Notes under the pieces: generated by a model
What the model was told of the DNA's origin: nothing
The model's database searches: none
The model's input: the letters and a program-made list of their open reading frames with translations, nothing else
Shown: one piece after another, positions 31,891 through 39,900 of the stretch
Layout of the letters: the number at the start of each line of letters is the position of its first letter
Position numbering within the stretch: the first letter of the stretch is position 1
Position numbers and translations under genes: made by a program
Assembly: GCF_046254905.1 (NCBI RefSeq)
Contig: NZ_CP158016.1
Location: 744,001-808,000, forward strand
Length of the DNA stretch: 64,000 nt
Direction: 5' to 3'
DNA from: Pseudaeromonas aegiceratis
GTDB lineage: Bacteria; Pseudomonadota; Gammaproteobacteria; Enterobacterales; Aeromonadaceae

Positions 31891-33177
31891 TTGTTTGACC
31901 GTTATGAGGCCGGCGAACAGGCCGTCCTGGTGCATGTCGATTTTTCCGATGAGAGTGCCAACGAGGATCTGGCCGAGCTGAAGATGCTGGTGACCTCGGC
32001 GGGCGCCACGCCCTTGGCGGTGTTCACCACGCGCCGCACCGCCCCGCACGCCAAGTATTTTATCGGCACCGGCAAGGCCGAGGAGATTGCCCACGAGGTG
32101 CGTCAGCTGGGCGCCGATCTGGTGATCTTCAATCACGCCCTGAGTCCGGCCCAGGAGCGTAACCTGGAGCGGCTGTTTGAGTGCCGGGTGCTGGACCGCA
32201 CCACCCTGATCCTGGATATCTTCGCCCAGCGGGCCCGTACCCACGAGGGCAAGCTGCAGGTGGAGCTGGCTCAGCTGCGTCACCTCTCTACCCGCCTGGT
32301 GCGGGGCTGGACTCACCTCGAGCGCCAGAAAGGGGGGATCGGCTTGAGAGGTCCGGGGGAAACCCAGCTGGAAACCGACCGGCGACTGTTGCGGGTGCGG
32401 ATCGGTAGCATAGTCGGTCGCCTGGCCAAGGTGGAGAAGCAGCGGGAGCAGGGACGGCGGGCGCGTCAGCGTAACGAGATCCCCGTGGTTTCCCTGGTGG
32501 GCTACACCAATGCCGGTAAGTCCACCCTGTTCAATCGTATCACCCGTGCCGAGGTCTATGCGGCCGACCAGCTGTTTGCCACCCTGGATCCCACCCTGCG
32601 GCGCATCGAGTTACCCGAAGTGGGCACCGTGATCCTGGCGGACACGGTTGGGTTTATCCGTCATCTGCCCCATGATCTGGTGGCGGCCTTCAAGGCCACC
32701 CTGCAGGAGACCCGTGAGGCGGACCTGCAGCTGCATGTCATCGACTGTGCCGACGAGAGGATGGCCGACAATATGCATCAGGTTCAGCTGGTGCTGGAGG
32801 AGATTGAGGCCGCCGAGGTGCCGCAACTGCTGGTGTTCAACAAGGTGGATGCCTTGGCCGGCGGGGAGCCCCGGTTGGAGCGGGACGAGGACGGTCGTCC
32901 CCGGGCGGTTTATCTCTCTGCCCTGACCGGCGCCGGTTGTGATTTGCTACTGGCCGCACTGAACGAATTGCTGGCGGTCAGCTATGTTGAGTTTCAATTG
33001 TCGCTGCCGATGACGGCGGGGCGCTTGCGCAGCCGCCTGTTTGCCATGGGGGCGGTGCAGCAGGAGGAGTTTGCCGAGGATGGCAGCACACGGATGCAAG
33101 TGAGGCTTCCTAGGACGGATTGGCACAGGCTCGTCAAGCAGGAAGGGGATGCGTTGCTGACCTTTATTGTCGCTTGA
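31891..33177 (+). CDS. hflX: ribosome-associated GTPase HflX
   Basis: GTPase that binds the 50S subunit and can split stalled or heat-damaged ribosomes. 428 residues starting at a TTG (31891) placed 7 bases after AAGGAG; translation gives M-F-D-R-Y-E-A-G-E-Q, the family N-terminus. It has the HflX N-terminal domain, a coiled linker (K-V-E-K-Q-R-E-Q-G-R-R-A-R), and the G domain (G-Y-T-N-A-G-K-S-T-L-F-N; D-T-V-G-F; N-K-V-D; S-A-L-T-G). The TTG start and the hairpin just upstream could both lower expression relative to hfq. Confidence 0.96.
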   Translation: MFDRYEAGEQAVLVHVDFSDESANEDLAELKMLVTSAGATPLAVFTTRRTAPHAKYFIGTGKAEEIAHEVRQLGADLVIFNHALSPAQERNLERLFECRVLDRTTLILDIFAQRARTHEGKLQVELAQLRHLSTRLVRGWTHLERQKGGIGLRGPGETQLETDRRLLRVRIGSIVGRLAKVEKQREQGRRARQRNEIPVVSLVGYTNAGKSTLFNRITRAEVYAADQLFATLDPTLRRIELPEVGTVILADTVGFIRHLPHDLVAAFKATLQETREADLQLHVIDCADERMADNMHQVQLVLEEIEAAEVPQLLVFNKVDALAGGEPRLERDEDGRPRAVYLSALTGAGCDLLLAALNELLAVSYVEFQLSLPMTAGRLRSRLFAMGAVQQEEFAEDGSTRMQVRLPRTDWHRLVKQEGDALLTFIVA

Positions 33178-33222
33178 TAGCTTGTTACAGTTGAACACAT
33201 CACATTGATTTTGGAGATGGGA

Positions 33223-34398
33223 ATGGCTTGGAACGAGCCCGGTAATGGCGGAAAGGATCGCGATCCTTGGAGCAACTCGGGGAAGAATCAGGCGCCGCCT
33301 GATTTGGACAAGCTGCTGCGCAGCCTGATGCAGAAAGTCTCGTCTGTGCTGGGGGGCGGTCGCCGTCCCGGCGGCGAATTCAGTCTGCTGGGGTTGGCCG
33401 TGGTGCTGGCCGTGGTCGTTGTGGTTTGGGCGGTCAGTGGCTTTTATACCATCAAGGAAGCCGAGCGGGGTGTCGTGACCCGCTTTGGTAAATTCCATGA
33501 GATCGTGGAGCCCGGCCTGCGCTGGAAGGCCACCTTCATCGACGACGTGCGCCCGGTGGATGTGGAGTCTGTGCAGTCACTCTCCGCCTCCGGCTTCATG
33601 CTCACCCAGGATGAGAACGTGGTGCGGGTGGAGATGGATGTGCAGTATCGCGTCGCTGACCCGCGGGAGTACCTGTACAGCGTCACCAATCCGGTGGACA
33701 GCCTCAGCCAGGCCACCGACAGCGCCCTGCGCTACGTGGTGGGTCATACCAACATGGATGATGTGCTGACCAAGGGCCGGGAGAAGGTGCGCCAGGACAC
33801 CTGGCAGGTGCTGGAGCAGATCACCGACCCCTACAAGATGGGGCTCGTGGTGGTGGACGTCAACTTCCTGCCGGCGCGACCGCCGGAAGAGGTGAAGGAC
33901 GCCTTTGACGATGCCATCTCCGCCCAGGAAGACGAAGAGCGTTTCATCCGGGAGGCGGAAGCCTATGCCCGTGAGGTGGAACCCAAGGCCCGTGGCCAGG
34001 TCAAGCGCCTGGAAGAGGAGGCCCTGGGCTACAAGGAGCAGGCGGTGCTGAAGGCCAATGGGGAAGTGGCGCGCTTCAATCAGCTGCTGCCCCAGTACCT
34101 GGCGGCGCCTGAGCTGACCCGCAAGCGTCTGTATCTGGAAACCATGGAAGAGATCTACCAGAAGGCCAACAAGGTGCTGGTGGATCTGCCCGAGGGCAGC
34201 AACAGCCTGGTGTATCTGCCATTGGACAAGCTGGGTGCCACCGGCGGTACCGACAAGCCGGCCAGCGGTAGCACGGCCGCGCGGCTGAGTACGCCGTCAA
34301 GCAATTACAGCGGCGACAAGTCCACCTCTGATACCGCTGATGGGGTGAATAGCAGCCCCTTGCGCAGTTCCGACCGATTCAGCAGCGGGAGATATTAA
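33223..34398 (+). CDS. hflK: FtsH protease modulator HflK
   Basis: Membrane SPFH protein that with HflC forms a cage around the FtsH protease. 391 residues from the ATG at 33223 (GGAG upstream), beginning M-A-W-N-E-P-G-N. A Gly/Asp/Asn-rich cytoplasmic N-terminus is followed by one membrane helix (about 56-78), the SPFH domain (R-G-V-V-T-R-F-G-K onward), and a coiled coil (about 235-285). The Ser/Thr-rich C-terminal tail has low complexity. hflC starts 3 bases later. Confidence 0.96.
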   Translation: MAWNEPGNGGKDRDPWSNSGKNQAPPDLDKLLRSLMQKVSSVLGGGRRPGGEFSLLGLAVVLAVVVVVWAVSGFYTIKEAERGVVTRFGKFHEIVEPGLRWKATFIDDVRPVDVESVQSLSASGFMLTQDENVVRVEMDVQYRVADPREYLYSVTNPVDSLSQATDSALRYVVGHTNMDDVLTKGREKVRQDTWQVLEQITDPYKMGLVVVDVNFLPARPPEEVKDAFDDAISAQEDEERFIREAEAYAREVEPKARGQVKRLEEEALGYKEQAVLKANGEVARFNQLLPQYLAAPELTRKRLYLETMEEIYQKANKVLVDLPEGSNSLVYLPLDKLGATGGTDKPASGSTAARLSTPSSNYSGDKSTSDTADGVNSSPLRSSDRFSSGRY

Positions 34399-34401
34399 GC
34401 G

Positions 34402-35283
34402 ATGAAACGTATTGTGTTGGCCGCTGTGGCCGTGATCGCCCTTATCTTCGCCTCGTCCGTGTTTGTGATTAAGGAAGGGGAGCGGGGCATAGTCCTGCAA
34501 TTTGGCAAGGTGAAGCGGATTGCCGACAGTACCGAGCCCTTGGTCTACGAACCGGGCCTGCACTGGAAGGTGCCGCTCATCGATGACGTCCGTAAGCTGG
34601 ATGCCCGTATCCAGACCCTGGATGGTCAGGAGGACCGCTTCGTCACCTCCGAGAAGAAGGACCTGATCATCGACTCCTACGTCAAATGGCGTATCGAAGA
34701 CTTTGCCAAGTTCTATCTGGCCACCGGTGGTGGCAGCCGCCTGCAGGCGGAGTCCCTGCTCAAGCGCAAGATCAACAACGGTCTGCGTTCCGAGATCGGT
34801 AGCCGTACCATCAAGGACATCGTCTCCGGTGAGCGGACCGAGGTGATGGAAGAGGCCCTCAAGCGGATGGCACGCTCCTCCGAGCTGGGCATCCGGGTGG
34901 TGGATGTGCGGATCAAGCAGATCAACCTGCCGCTGGAGGTGTCCAACTCCATCTATCAGCGGATGCGTGCCGAGCGTAACGCCGTGGCCCGGGAGCACAG
35001 ATCCCAGGGGCGGGAGAAGGCCGAGTTTATCCGCGCCGACATCGATCGCCGGGTGACTGTGATGATCGCCGATGCCGAGCGCAATGCCAGCAAGCTGAAG
35101 GGGGAAGGGGACGCCGAGGCGGCCCGCGTCTATGCCGACAGCTATAAGCAGAACCCCGAGTTCTTTGGCTTTGTTCGCAGCCTGGAGGCGTACAGAAAGA
35201 GTTTCGACAGCGGCCGCGATGTGATGGTGCTGAAACCCGATAGCGATTTCTTCCGCTATTTTGACTCGCAGACAGGCAAATAG
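34402..35283 (+). CDS. hflC: FtsH protease modulator HflC
   Basis: SPFH partner of HflK, 293 residues, with an N-terminal membrane anchor (about 5-22), the SPFH domain (E-R-G-I-V-L-Q-F-G-K), and a C-terminal coiled-coil with A-E-R-N-A-S-K-L-K-G-E-G-D-A-E-A. It ends F-F-R-Y-F-D. It closes the hfl unit and is followed by a strong terminator. Confidence 0.96.
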   Translation: MKRIVLAAVAVIALIFASSVFVIKEGERGIVLQFGKVKRIADSTEPLVYEPGLHWKVPLIDDVRKLDARIQTLDGQEDRFVTSEKKDLIIDSYVKWRIEDFAKFYLATGGGSRLQAESLLKRKINNGLRSEIGSRTIKDIVSGERTEVMEEALKRMARSSELGIRVVDVRIKQINLPLEVSNSIYQRMRAERNAVAREHRSQGREKAEFIRADIDRRVTVMIADAERNASKLKGEGDAEAARVYADSYKQNPEFFGFVRSLEAYRKSFDSGRDVMVLKPDSDFFRYFDSQTGK

Positions 35284-35305
35284 ACTGGAATTGCGGGTAA
35301 ACACC

Positions 35306-35337
35306 ATGGGGTCTGAGTCAGACCCCATTTTTATTTT
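35306..35337 (+). terminator. intrinsic terminator after hflC
   Basis: The arms ATGGGGTCTGA (35306-35316) and TCAGACCCCAT (35318-35328) are exact complements, followed by TTTTTATTTT. Confidence 0.93.
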
Positions 35338-35354
35338 CCTGCCCGGGTAAATTC

Positions 35355-35546
35355 ATGCATGATTTGACGCTGTTTCTCGGCCTCTGGCTGCTGCTGGAGG
35401 GCGTGTTGCCCCTGTGTTTTCCCCGTGCCTGGCTGAGCGGGTTGCGCGAGTTGGCGCAGCTGGTGCCAGGCAAGGCACGACGGATTGGCGGGGTAATGGT
35501 TGCGATCGGAGCTGTCTTGGTGTTGACCTGGCTGCACCAGGGATAG
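35355..35546 (+). CDS. yjeT: DUF2065 small membrane protein (YjeT-like)
   Basis: 63 residues with two hydrophobic segments (about 5-22 and 43-59) joined by a basic loop with G-L-R-E-L-A-Q-L. This is the DUF2065 layout. Its place between hflC and purA matches yjeT of E. coli. Function unknown. It lies past the hflC terminator, so it needs read-through or its own promoter. Confidence 0.88.
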   Translation: MHDLTLFLGLWLLLEGVLPLCFPRAWLSGLRELAQLVPGKARRIGGVMVAIGAVLVLTWLHQG

Positions 35547-35568
35547 GTAGCCATTTAGGTGGGTTTGA

Positions 35569-35590
35569 CTGGCCATTTTCTGGCCATTTT
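35569..35590 (+). repeat. 11-bp perfect tandem direct repeat upstream of purA
   Basis: CTGGCCATTTT occurs twice with no gap (35569-35579, 35580-35590), one helical turn apart and just upstream of the candidate purA -35. Possible regulator site; no known motif matched by eye. Confidence 0.7.
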
Positions 35591-35594
35591 GGCG

Positions 35595-35623
35595 TTCCGA
35601 GCCTGGTCAAACTTTGTTAGAAT
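35595..35623 (+). promoter_or_regulatory. putative purA promoter
   Basis: Weak -35 TTCCGA (35595-35600), 17-base spacer, -10 TAGAAT (35618-35623). No PurR box was recognised. Confidence 0.4.
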
Positions 35624-35653
35624 CCATTTTTAACCACATTGTAGATACGAAAG

Positions 35654-36952
35654 ATGGGACAGAGTGTCGTAATCTTGGGCACCCAGTGGGGTGACGAAGG
35701 CAAGGGTAAGATCGTCGATCTGTTGACCGACAAGGCGCAATACGTAGTTCGTTATCAGGGCGGCCACAATGCCGGACATACCCTGGTCATTGGCGGTGAA
35801 AAAACCGTCCTCCATCTGATCCCGTCCGGGATCCTCCGCGACAACTGCAAGTGCATCATCGCCAACGGCGTCGTGCTGTCTCCCGAAGCTTTGATCAAGG
35901 AAATGACCACCCTGGAGGCCCGCGGGGTCCCGGTGCGCGAGCGTTTGCTGCTGAGCGAGGCCTGCCCGCTGATCCTGCCGTACCACATCGCCCTGGATCA
36001 GGCCCGTGAGAAGGCCCTGGGCAAGAAGGCCATAGGTACCACGGGACGCGGTATTGGCCCGGCCTACGAAGACAAGGTGGCCCGTCGCTGCCTGCGGGTA
36101 GGCGACCTGTTCGACATGGCTCAGTTTGCCGATAAGCTCAAGACGGTGTTGGAGTATCACAACTTCCAGCTGACCCAGTACTATGGTGTGGAAGCCGTCT
36201 CCTACGACGAGGTACTGGAACAGGCTAAGGGCTATGCCGAGTTGCTGACCGGTATGGTGGTGGATGTGACCGATCTGCTGGATCGGGCGCGCCGCAACGG
36301 TGACAAGATCATGTTCGAGGGGGCCCAGGGCACCTTGCTGGACATCGACCATGGCACCTACCCCTTCGTGACCTCTTCCAACACCACCGCCGGTGGTGTG
36401 GCCACCGGCTCCGGCTTTGGTCCGCGTTACGTGGAATATGTGCTGGGGATTGCCAAGGCCTATACCACCCGCGTGGGCGCGGGTCCCTTCCCCACCGAGC
36501 TGTTCGATGAGATCGGTGAGCGTCTGGGACAGAAGGGTCAGGAATTCGGCGCCACCACCGGCCGTAAGCGCCGCTGTGGCTGGTTCGATGCGGTGGCCAT
36601 GAAGCGGGCCATCCAGATCAACTCACTCTCTGGCTTCTGCCTGACCAAGCTGGATGTGCTGGATGGGCTGACCGAGGTGAAGATCTGCACCGGCTACCGT
36701 TTCCCCAACGGCGAGATCCGCGATGTGCCCCCCATGGCCGCCGACGGTTACGAGCAGGTGGAGCCCGAGTTTGAGACCCTGCCTGGCTGGAGCGAGAATA
36801 CCTTCGGGGTGAAGAGCCTGGCAGAACTGCCGGAGAATGCCCGTGCTTACATCCGCCGCATCGAGGAGATCACCGGCGTGCCGGTGGATATCGTCTCCAC
36901 CGGTCCGGATCGGGATGAGACCATCATACTGCGTCACCCCTTTGCCGACTGA
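35654..36952 (+). CDS. purA: adenylosuccinate synthetase
   Basis: First committed step from IMP to AMP, using GTP and aspartate. 432 residues. The N-terminal G-T-Q-W-G-D-E-G-K-G-K-I-V-D P-loop region, G-G-H-N-A-G-H-T, the switch G-T-T-G-R-G-I-G-P-A-Y and the C-terminal guanine site S-T-G-P-D-R-D are all visible. Full length. The gene is flanked by its own candidate promoter and terminator. Confidence 0.98.
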   Translation: MGQSVVILGTQWGDEGKGKIVDLLTDKAQYVVRYQGGHNAGHTLVIGGEKTVLHLIPSGILRDNCKCIIANGVVLSPEALIKEMTTLEARGVPVRERLLLSEACPLILPYHIALDQAREKALGKKAIGTTGRGIGPAYEDKVARRCLRVGDLFDMAQFADKLKTVLEYHNFQLTQYYGVEAVSYDEVLEQAKGYAELLTGMVVDVTDLLDRARRNGDKIMFEGAQGTLLDIDHGTYPFVTSSNTTAGGVATGSGFGPRYVEYVLGIAKAYTTRVGAGPFPTELFDEIGERLGQKGQEFGATTGRKRRCGWFDAVAMKRAIQINSLSGFCLTKLDVLDGLTEVKICTGYRFPNGEIRDVPPMAADGYEQVEPEFETLPGWSENTFGVKSLAELPENARAYIRRIEEITGVPVDIVSTGPDRDETIILRHPFAD

Positions 36953-36971
36953 GGCGATGTCGATGCACTAA

Positions 36972-37005
36972 AGAAGGCCGGTCATTGACCGGCCTTCTGC
37001 TTTTT
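36972..37005. terminator. intrinsic terminator between purA and ispB
   Basis: AGAAGGCCGGTCA (36972-36984) pairs with TGACCGGCCTTCT (36986-36998), followed by GCTTTTT on the + strand. It probably serves purA; on the minus strand only a short T tail follows. Confidence 0.9.
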
Positions 37006-37050
37006 CGCCTGATGGTGCCGCAGCCCACCGGGCTAAGCGCGCTGGGTGCC

Positions 37051-38022
37051 TTAGTGGTTGCGGGCGATGGCCATCTCGGCCAGCTGACAGAGGGCCTGCT
37101 TATAGGGGCCATCCGGCAAGGGGGCCAGGGCGGCGATGGCCGTATCGGCTTCGCGTCTGGCCTGGGCCAGGCTGTATTCGAAGGCGCCGGTCCGTTTTAG
37201 CAACGCCAGGATGGCGTCGAAGTGTGCCATGCCGTTGCGTTCCACCACGGCTGCCCGCAACAGGGCATGCTCGTCACCCGAGGTATTGGCCAGGGCATGG
37301 ATGAGGGGCAGGGTGGGTTTGCCTTCGGCCAGGTCGTCACCCGCGTTTTTGCCCATGTCATCGGCGGCGGAGGTGTAGTCCATCACGTCGTCCACCAGTT
37401 GGAAGGCGGTACCCAGGTGCTTGCCATACTCCTGCATGGCCCGCTCTATGTGGGCGGGTTGCTGACTGAGCACGGCGGCTAGCCGGGTGGCGGCCTCGAA
37501 CAGCTTGGCGGTCTTGCAGTAGATCACCGAGAGGTATTGCTGCTCGCTGGTGTCGGGATCGTTGCAGTTCATCAGCTGCATCACCTCGCCTTCGGCGATG
37601 ATGTTGGTGGCCTCCGAGAGGATCTCCATCACCCTCAGGTTGCCCAGCTCCGCCATCATCTGGAAGGAGCGGGTATGCAGGAAGTCCCCCACCAGCACGC
37701 TGGCGGCATTGCCAAACAGCTGATTGGCCGTATCCCGGCCGCGCCGCAGTTCGGACTCGTCCACCACGTCATCGTGCAGCAAGGTGGCGGTATGAATGAA
37801 CTCTATGATGCAGGCCAGCTTGATATGCAGATCACCCTGGTAGCCTAAGGCCTTGGCGCTGAGCACAGTGAGCAGGGGACGCATGCGCTTGCCGCCACCG
37901 CTGATGATGTAGTAGCCCAGTTGGTTGATCAGGCTGACATCGGACTGCAGCCGTTGAATGATCAAGGCGTTGACCGCCTGCATGTCCTGGGCTGACAACT
38001 CTGTGATTGCGTTTTGAGCCAT
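37051..38022 (-). CDS. ispB: octaprenyl diphosphate synthase
   Basis: Makes the polyprenyl side chain of ubiquinone and menaquinone. 323 residues from the ATG at 38022 (M-A-Q-N-A-I-T-E-L-S-A-Q-D-M), a length equal to the E. coli enzyme. A GTG at 38055 and an ATG at 38043 are in frame upstream, so 11 more residues are possible; no start has a strong Shine-Dalgarno. It has both Asp-rich motifs (H-D-D-V-V-D and L-V-D-D-V-M-D) and the G-G-G-K-R-M-R-P segment. Divergent from rplU, as in E. coli. Confidence 0.95.
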   Translation of the reverse strand: MAQNAITELSAQDMQAVNALIIQRLQSDVSLINQLGYYIISGGGKRMRPLLTVLSAKALGYQGDLHIKLACIIEFIHTATLLHDDVVDESELRRGRDTANQLFGNAASVLVGDFLHTRSFQMMAELGNLRVMEILSEATNIIAEGEVMQLMNCNDPDTSEQQYLSVIYCKTAKLFEAATRLAAVLSQQPAHIERAMQEYGKHLGTAFQLVDDVMDYTSAADDMGKNAGDDLAEGKPTLPLIHALANTSGDEHALLRAAVVERNGMAHFDAILALLKRTGAFEYSLAQARREADTAIAALAPLPDGPYKQALCQLAEMAIARNH

Positions 38023-38172
38023 AGGTCTAGATACTGCGTCCATTAGGGCATTCACGTCCCGGTAACAATGGCATGGATTCTACATGAAATGGCCGGGGAG
38101 TGCAGTGCCCGACGCGCGGGAGTGCGCGTGCCGTCAATTGATCAGCAATTGAACTTTTCCGGCAGATCCCTC

Positions 38173-38201
38173 TTGCCACCCCCAGGCAAGTTGCGTAGAA
38201 T
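38173..38201 (+). promoter_or_regulatory. rplU-rpmA promoter
   Basis: -35 TTGCCA (38173-38178), 17-base spacer, -10 TAGAAT (38196-38201), then a GC discriminator (GCGCGCCC) typical of ribosomal-protein and stable-RNA promoters. Leader of about 67 bases. Confidence 0.85.
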
Positions 38202-38220
38202 GCGCGCCCATTGTCATTAA

Positions 38221-38259
38221 GTTTTTGTGTACCTGATTGCGTTGGCAAAAACAGGTGCC
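38221..38259 (+). other. possible pseudoknot in the rplU leader
   Basis: GTTTTTG (38221-38227) complements CAAAAAC (38246-38252). ACCTG (38231-38235), lying between them, complements CAGGT (38252-38256), giving an A-B-A'-B' order. GGCA (38244-38247) can also pair with TGCC (38256-38259). The fold ends just before the Shine-Dalgarno TTGGAG. Pseudoknot or switching hairpins are both possible. Confidence 0.4.
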
Positions 38260-38275
38260 GTATTGGAGTTTGAAC

Positions 38276-38587
38276 ATGTACGCGGTTATCCAAAGTGGCG
38301 GAAAACAGCACCGTGTCGCTGAAGGTCAGGTAGTACGCCTGGAGAAGCTGGAAGCAGAAACTGGTGCCACCATTGAGTTCGATAAGGTCCTGATGGTCGC
38401 CCAAGGCGAAGACGTTAAGGTGGGTGCTCCCTTCGTGGCTGGTGGCAAGGTCACCGCTGAAGTGGTTGCTCATGGTCGTGGCGACAAGGTGCTGATCGTT
38501 AAGTTCCGTCGTCGTAAGCACCACCGTAAGCAACAGGGCCACCGTCAGTGGTTCACCGAAGTCAAGATCACTGGCATTTCTGCATAA
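38276..38587 (+). CDS. rplU: 50S ribosomal protein L21
   Basis: 103-residue ribosomal protein beginning M-Y-A-V-I-Q-S-G-G-K-Q-H-R-V, which fixes the start at 38276 (TTGGAG upstream). The basic C-terminal R-R-R-K-H-H-R-K-Q-Q-G-H-R-Q segment binds 23S rRNA. Codon use is visibly biased to highly expressed types. It is followed by rpmA after 15 bases. Confidence 0.98.
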   Translation: MYAVIQSGGKQHRVAEGQVVRLEKLEAETGATIEFDKVLMVAQGEDVKVGAPFVAGGKVTAEVVAHGRGDKVLIVKFRRRKHHRKQQGHRQWFTEVKITGISA

Positions 38588-38602
38588 TAGGAGACCCAAG
38601 AG

Positions 38603-38860
38603 ATGGCACACAAAAAAGCTGGCGGTTCTTCTCGTAACGGCCGTGATTCCGAAAGTAAGCGCCTGGGCGTGAAGCGTTTCGGTGGTGAGTCTGTTCTGGC
38701 TGGTAACATCATCGTTCGTCAACGTGGTACCAAGTTCCACGCTGGTGTGAACGTAGGCCTGGGCAAGGATCACACTCTGTTCGCCCTGGCTGACGGCAAG
38801 GTTCAGTTCGAGGTGAAGGGTCCGCAGAATCGTAAGTACGTCAGCATCGTTGCTGAGTAA
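38603..38860 (+). CDS. rpmA: 50S ribosomal protein L27
   Basis: 85-residue protein, M-A-H-K-K-A-G-G-S-S-R-N-G-R-D-S-E-S-K-R-L-G, whose N-terminus reaches the peptidyl-transferase centre. There is no Firmicute-type cleaved extension. A GGAG ribosome site precedes the ATG and an intrinsic terminator follows. Confidence 0.98.
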   Translation: MAHKKAGGSSRNGRDSESKRLGVKRFGGESVLAGNIIVRQRGTKFHAGVNVGLGKDHTLFALADGKVQFEVKGPQNRKYVSIVAE

Positions 38861-38878
38861 TTCCGGACTGGTTAAAAG

Positions 38879-38909
38879 AGGCCCTGCCATTGGCGGGGCC
38901 TTTTGTTTT
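38879..38909 (+). terminator. intrinsic terminator after rpmA
   Basis: AGGCCCTGCC (38879-38888) pairs with GGCGGGGCCT (38892-38901) with one G-T pair, followed by TTTTGTTTT. Confidence 0.92.
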
Positions 38910-38918
38910 GGGTAGCCC

Positions 38919-39845
38919 ATGCAAGAACGCCCCGCTTTAGGTTTTGTCCTGGCCTGTACCACCATGTTGTTGTGGGGTGCCTTGCCTATCGCCTTGCACC
39001 AGCTGCTGGCGGTGCTGGATCCCTTTACCCTGACCTGGTTCCGCTTCTCCCTGTCCGCCCTGCTGTTGGGCGCCGGCCTGGCGTGGCGACAGGGGTTGCC
39101 CAGTCTGACCCACCTGTTGCGGCACAAGGGGCTGCTGGCGGTGGCGGTGTTGGGGTTGGGGCTCAACTATCTGTTCTGCCTGCTGTCGCTGCAGCGGCTG
39201 GATCCGGAAAGCTTCAATGTCTTGATCCAGCTGGGCCCCATCTTGCTGATGCTGATGAGTGTCTTGCTGTATCGGGAGACCTTTACCCGGGTGCAGCAGT
39301 TAGGGGCCTTGCTGTTGCTGGTGGGGCTGATACTGTTTTTCCATGACCGCTTGGCTCTGCTGGTATCCCAGCTGGCCGGCGAGAGCCTGGGGATACTGTT
39401 GGCCATAGTGGCTGCCAGCTGTTGGGCCTGCTATGGTCTGGCTCAGAAGCGCCTGATCCAGGGGGTGCCGGCGCAGCAGGTGATGCTGGTGGTGTATCTG
39501 GCGTGTGCGTTGGCCTATCTGCCCTTCTCTGCCCCCGCCGAGCTGATCCCCATGTCCGGCACCCTGTGGTGGATCTTGCTGTTTGCCAGCTTGAATACGG
39601 TGGTGTCGTATGGGGCTTTTTCTGAGGCGTTGTGCTTCTGGTCGGCCACCAAGATCAGCGCCGTGCTGACCCAGGTACCGCTGGTGACCATATTGCTGAG
39701 CCAGCTGCTGGAGATGTTGTGGCCTGGCTTTGCCCGGCGGGCACCGGATGGCTGGGCCATCCTGGGGGCCTGTCTGGTGGTGGGCGGCGCTCAGCTGACG
39801 GTGCTGGGCAATGGGCTGTTGGATTATCTGCGTCGCCGGGCGTGA
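38919..39845 (+). CDS. EamA/DMT-family inner-membrane transporter
   Basis: 308-residue membrane protein with about ten hydrophobic helices in two EamA repeats (about 8-140 and 155-300). The first repeat has the usual W-G-A-L-P/F-T-L-T-W-F-R-F pattern, and the second begins S-C-W-A-C-Y-G-L-A-Q-K. Drug/metabolite transporters of this type export small metabolites; the substrate cannot be read from sequence. It lies between rpmA and obgE, where E. coli has the EamA protein yhbE. Confidence 0.92.
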   Translation: MQERPALGFVLACTTMLLWGALPIALHQLLAVLDPFTLTWFRFSLSALLLGAGLAWRQGLPSLTHLLRHKGLLAVAVLGLGLNYLFCLLSLQRLDPESFNVLIQLGPILLMLMSVLLYRETFTRVQQLGALLLLVGLILFFHDRLALLVSQLAGESLGILLAIVAASCWACYGLAQKRLIQGVPAQQVMLVVYLACALAYLPFSAPAELIPMSGTLWWILLFASLNTVVSYGAFSEALCFWSATKISAVLTQVPLVTILLSQLLEMLWPGFARRAPDGWAILGACLVVGGAQLTVLGNGLLDYLRRRA

Positions 39846-39900
39846 GGTTGGTTCTCTTTAATGGCATCCGGTGAGACCGGGTGTAAGGGGATGTGAGTGT

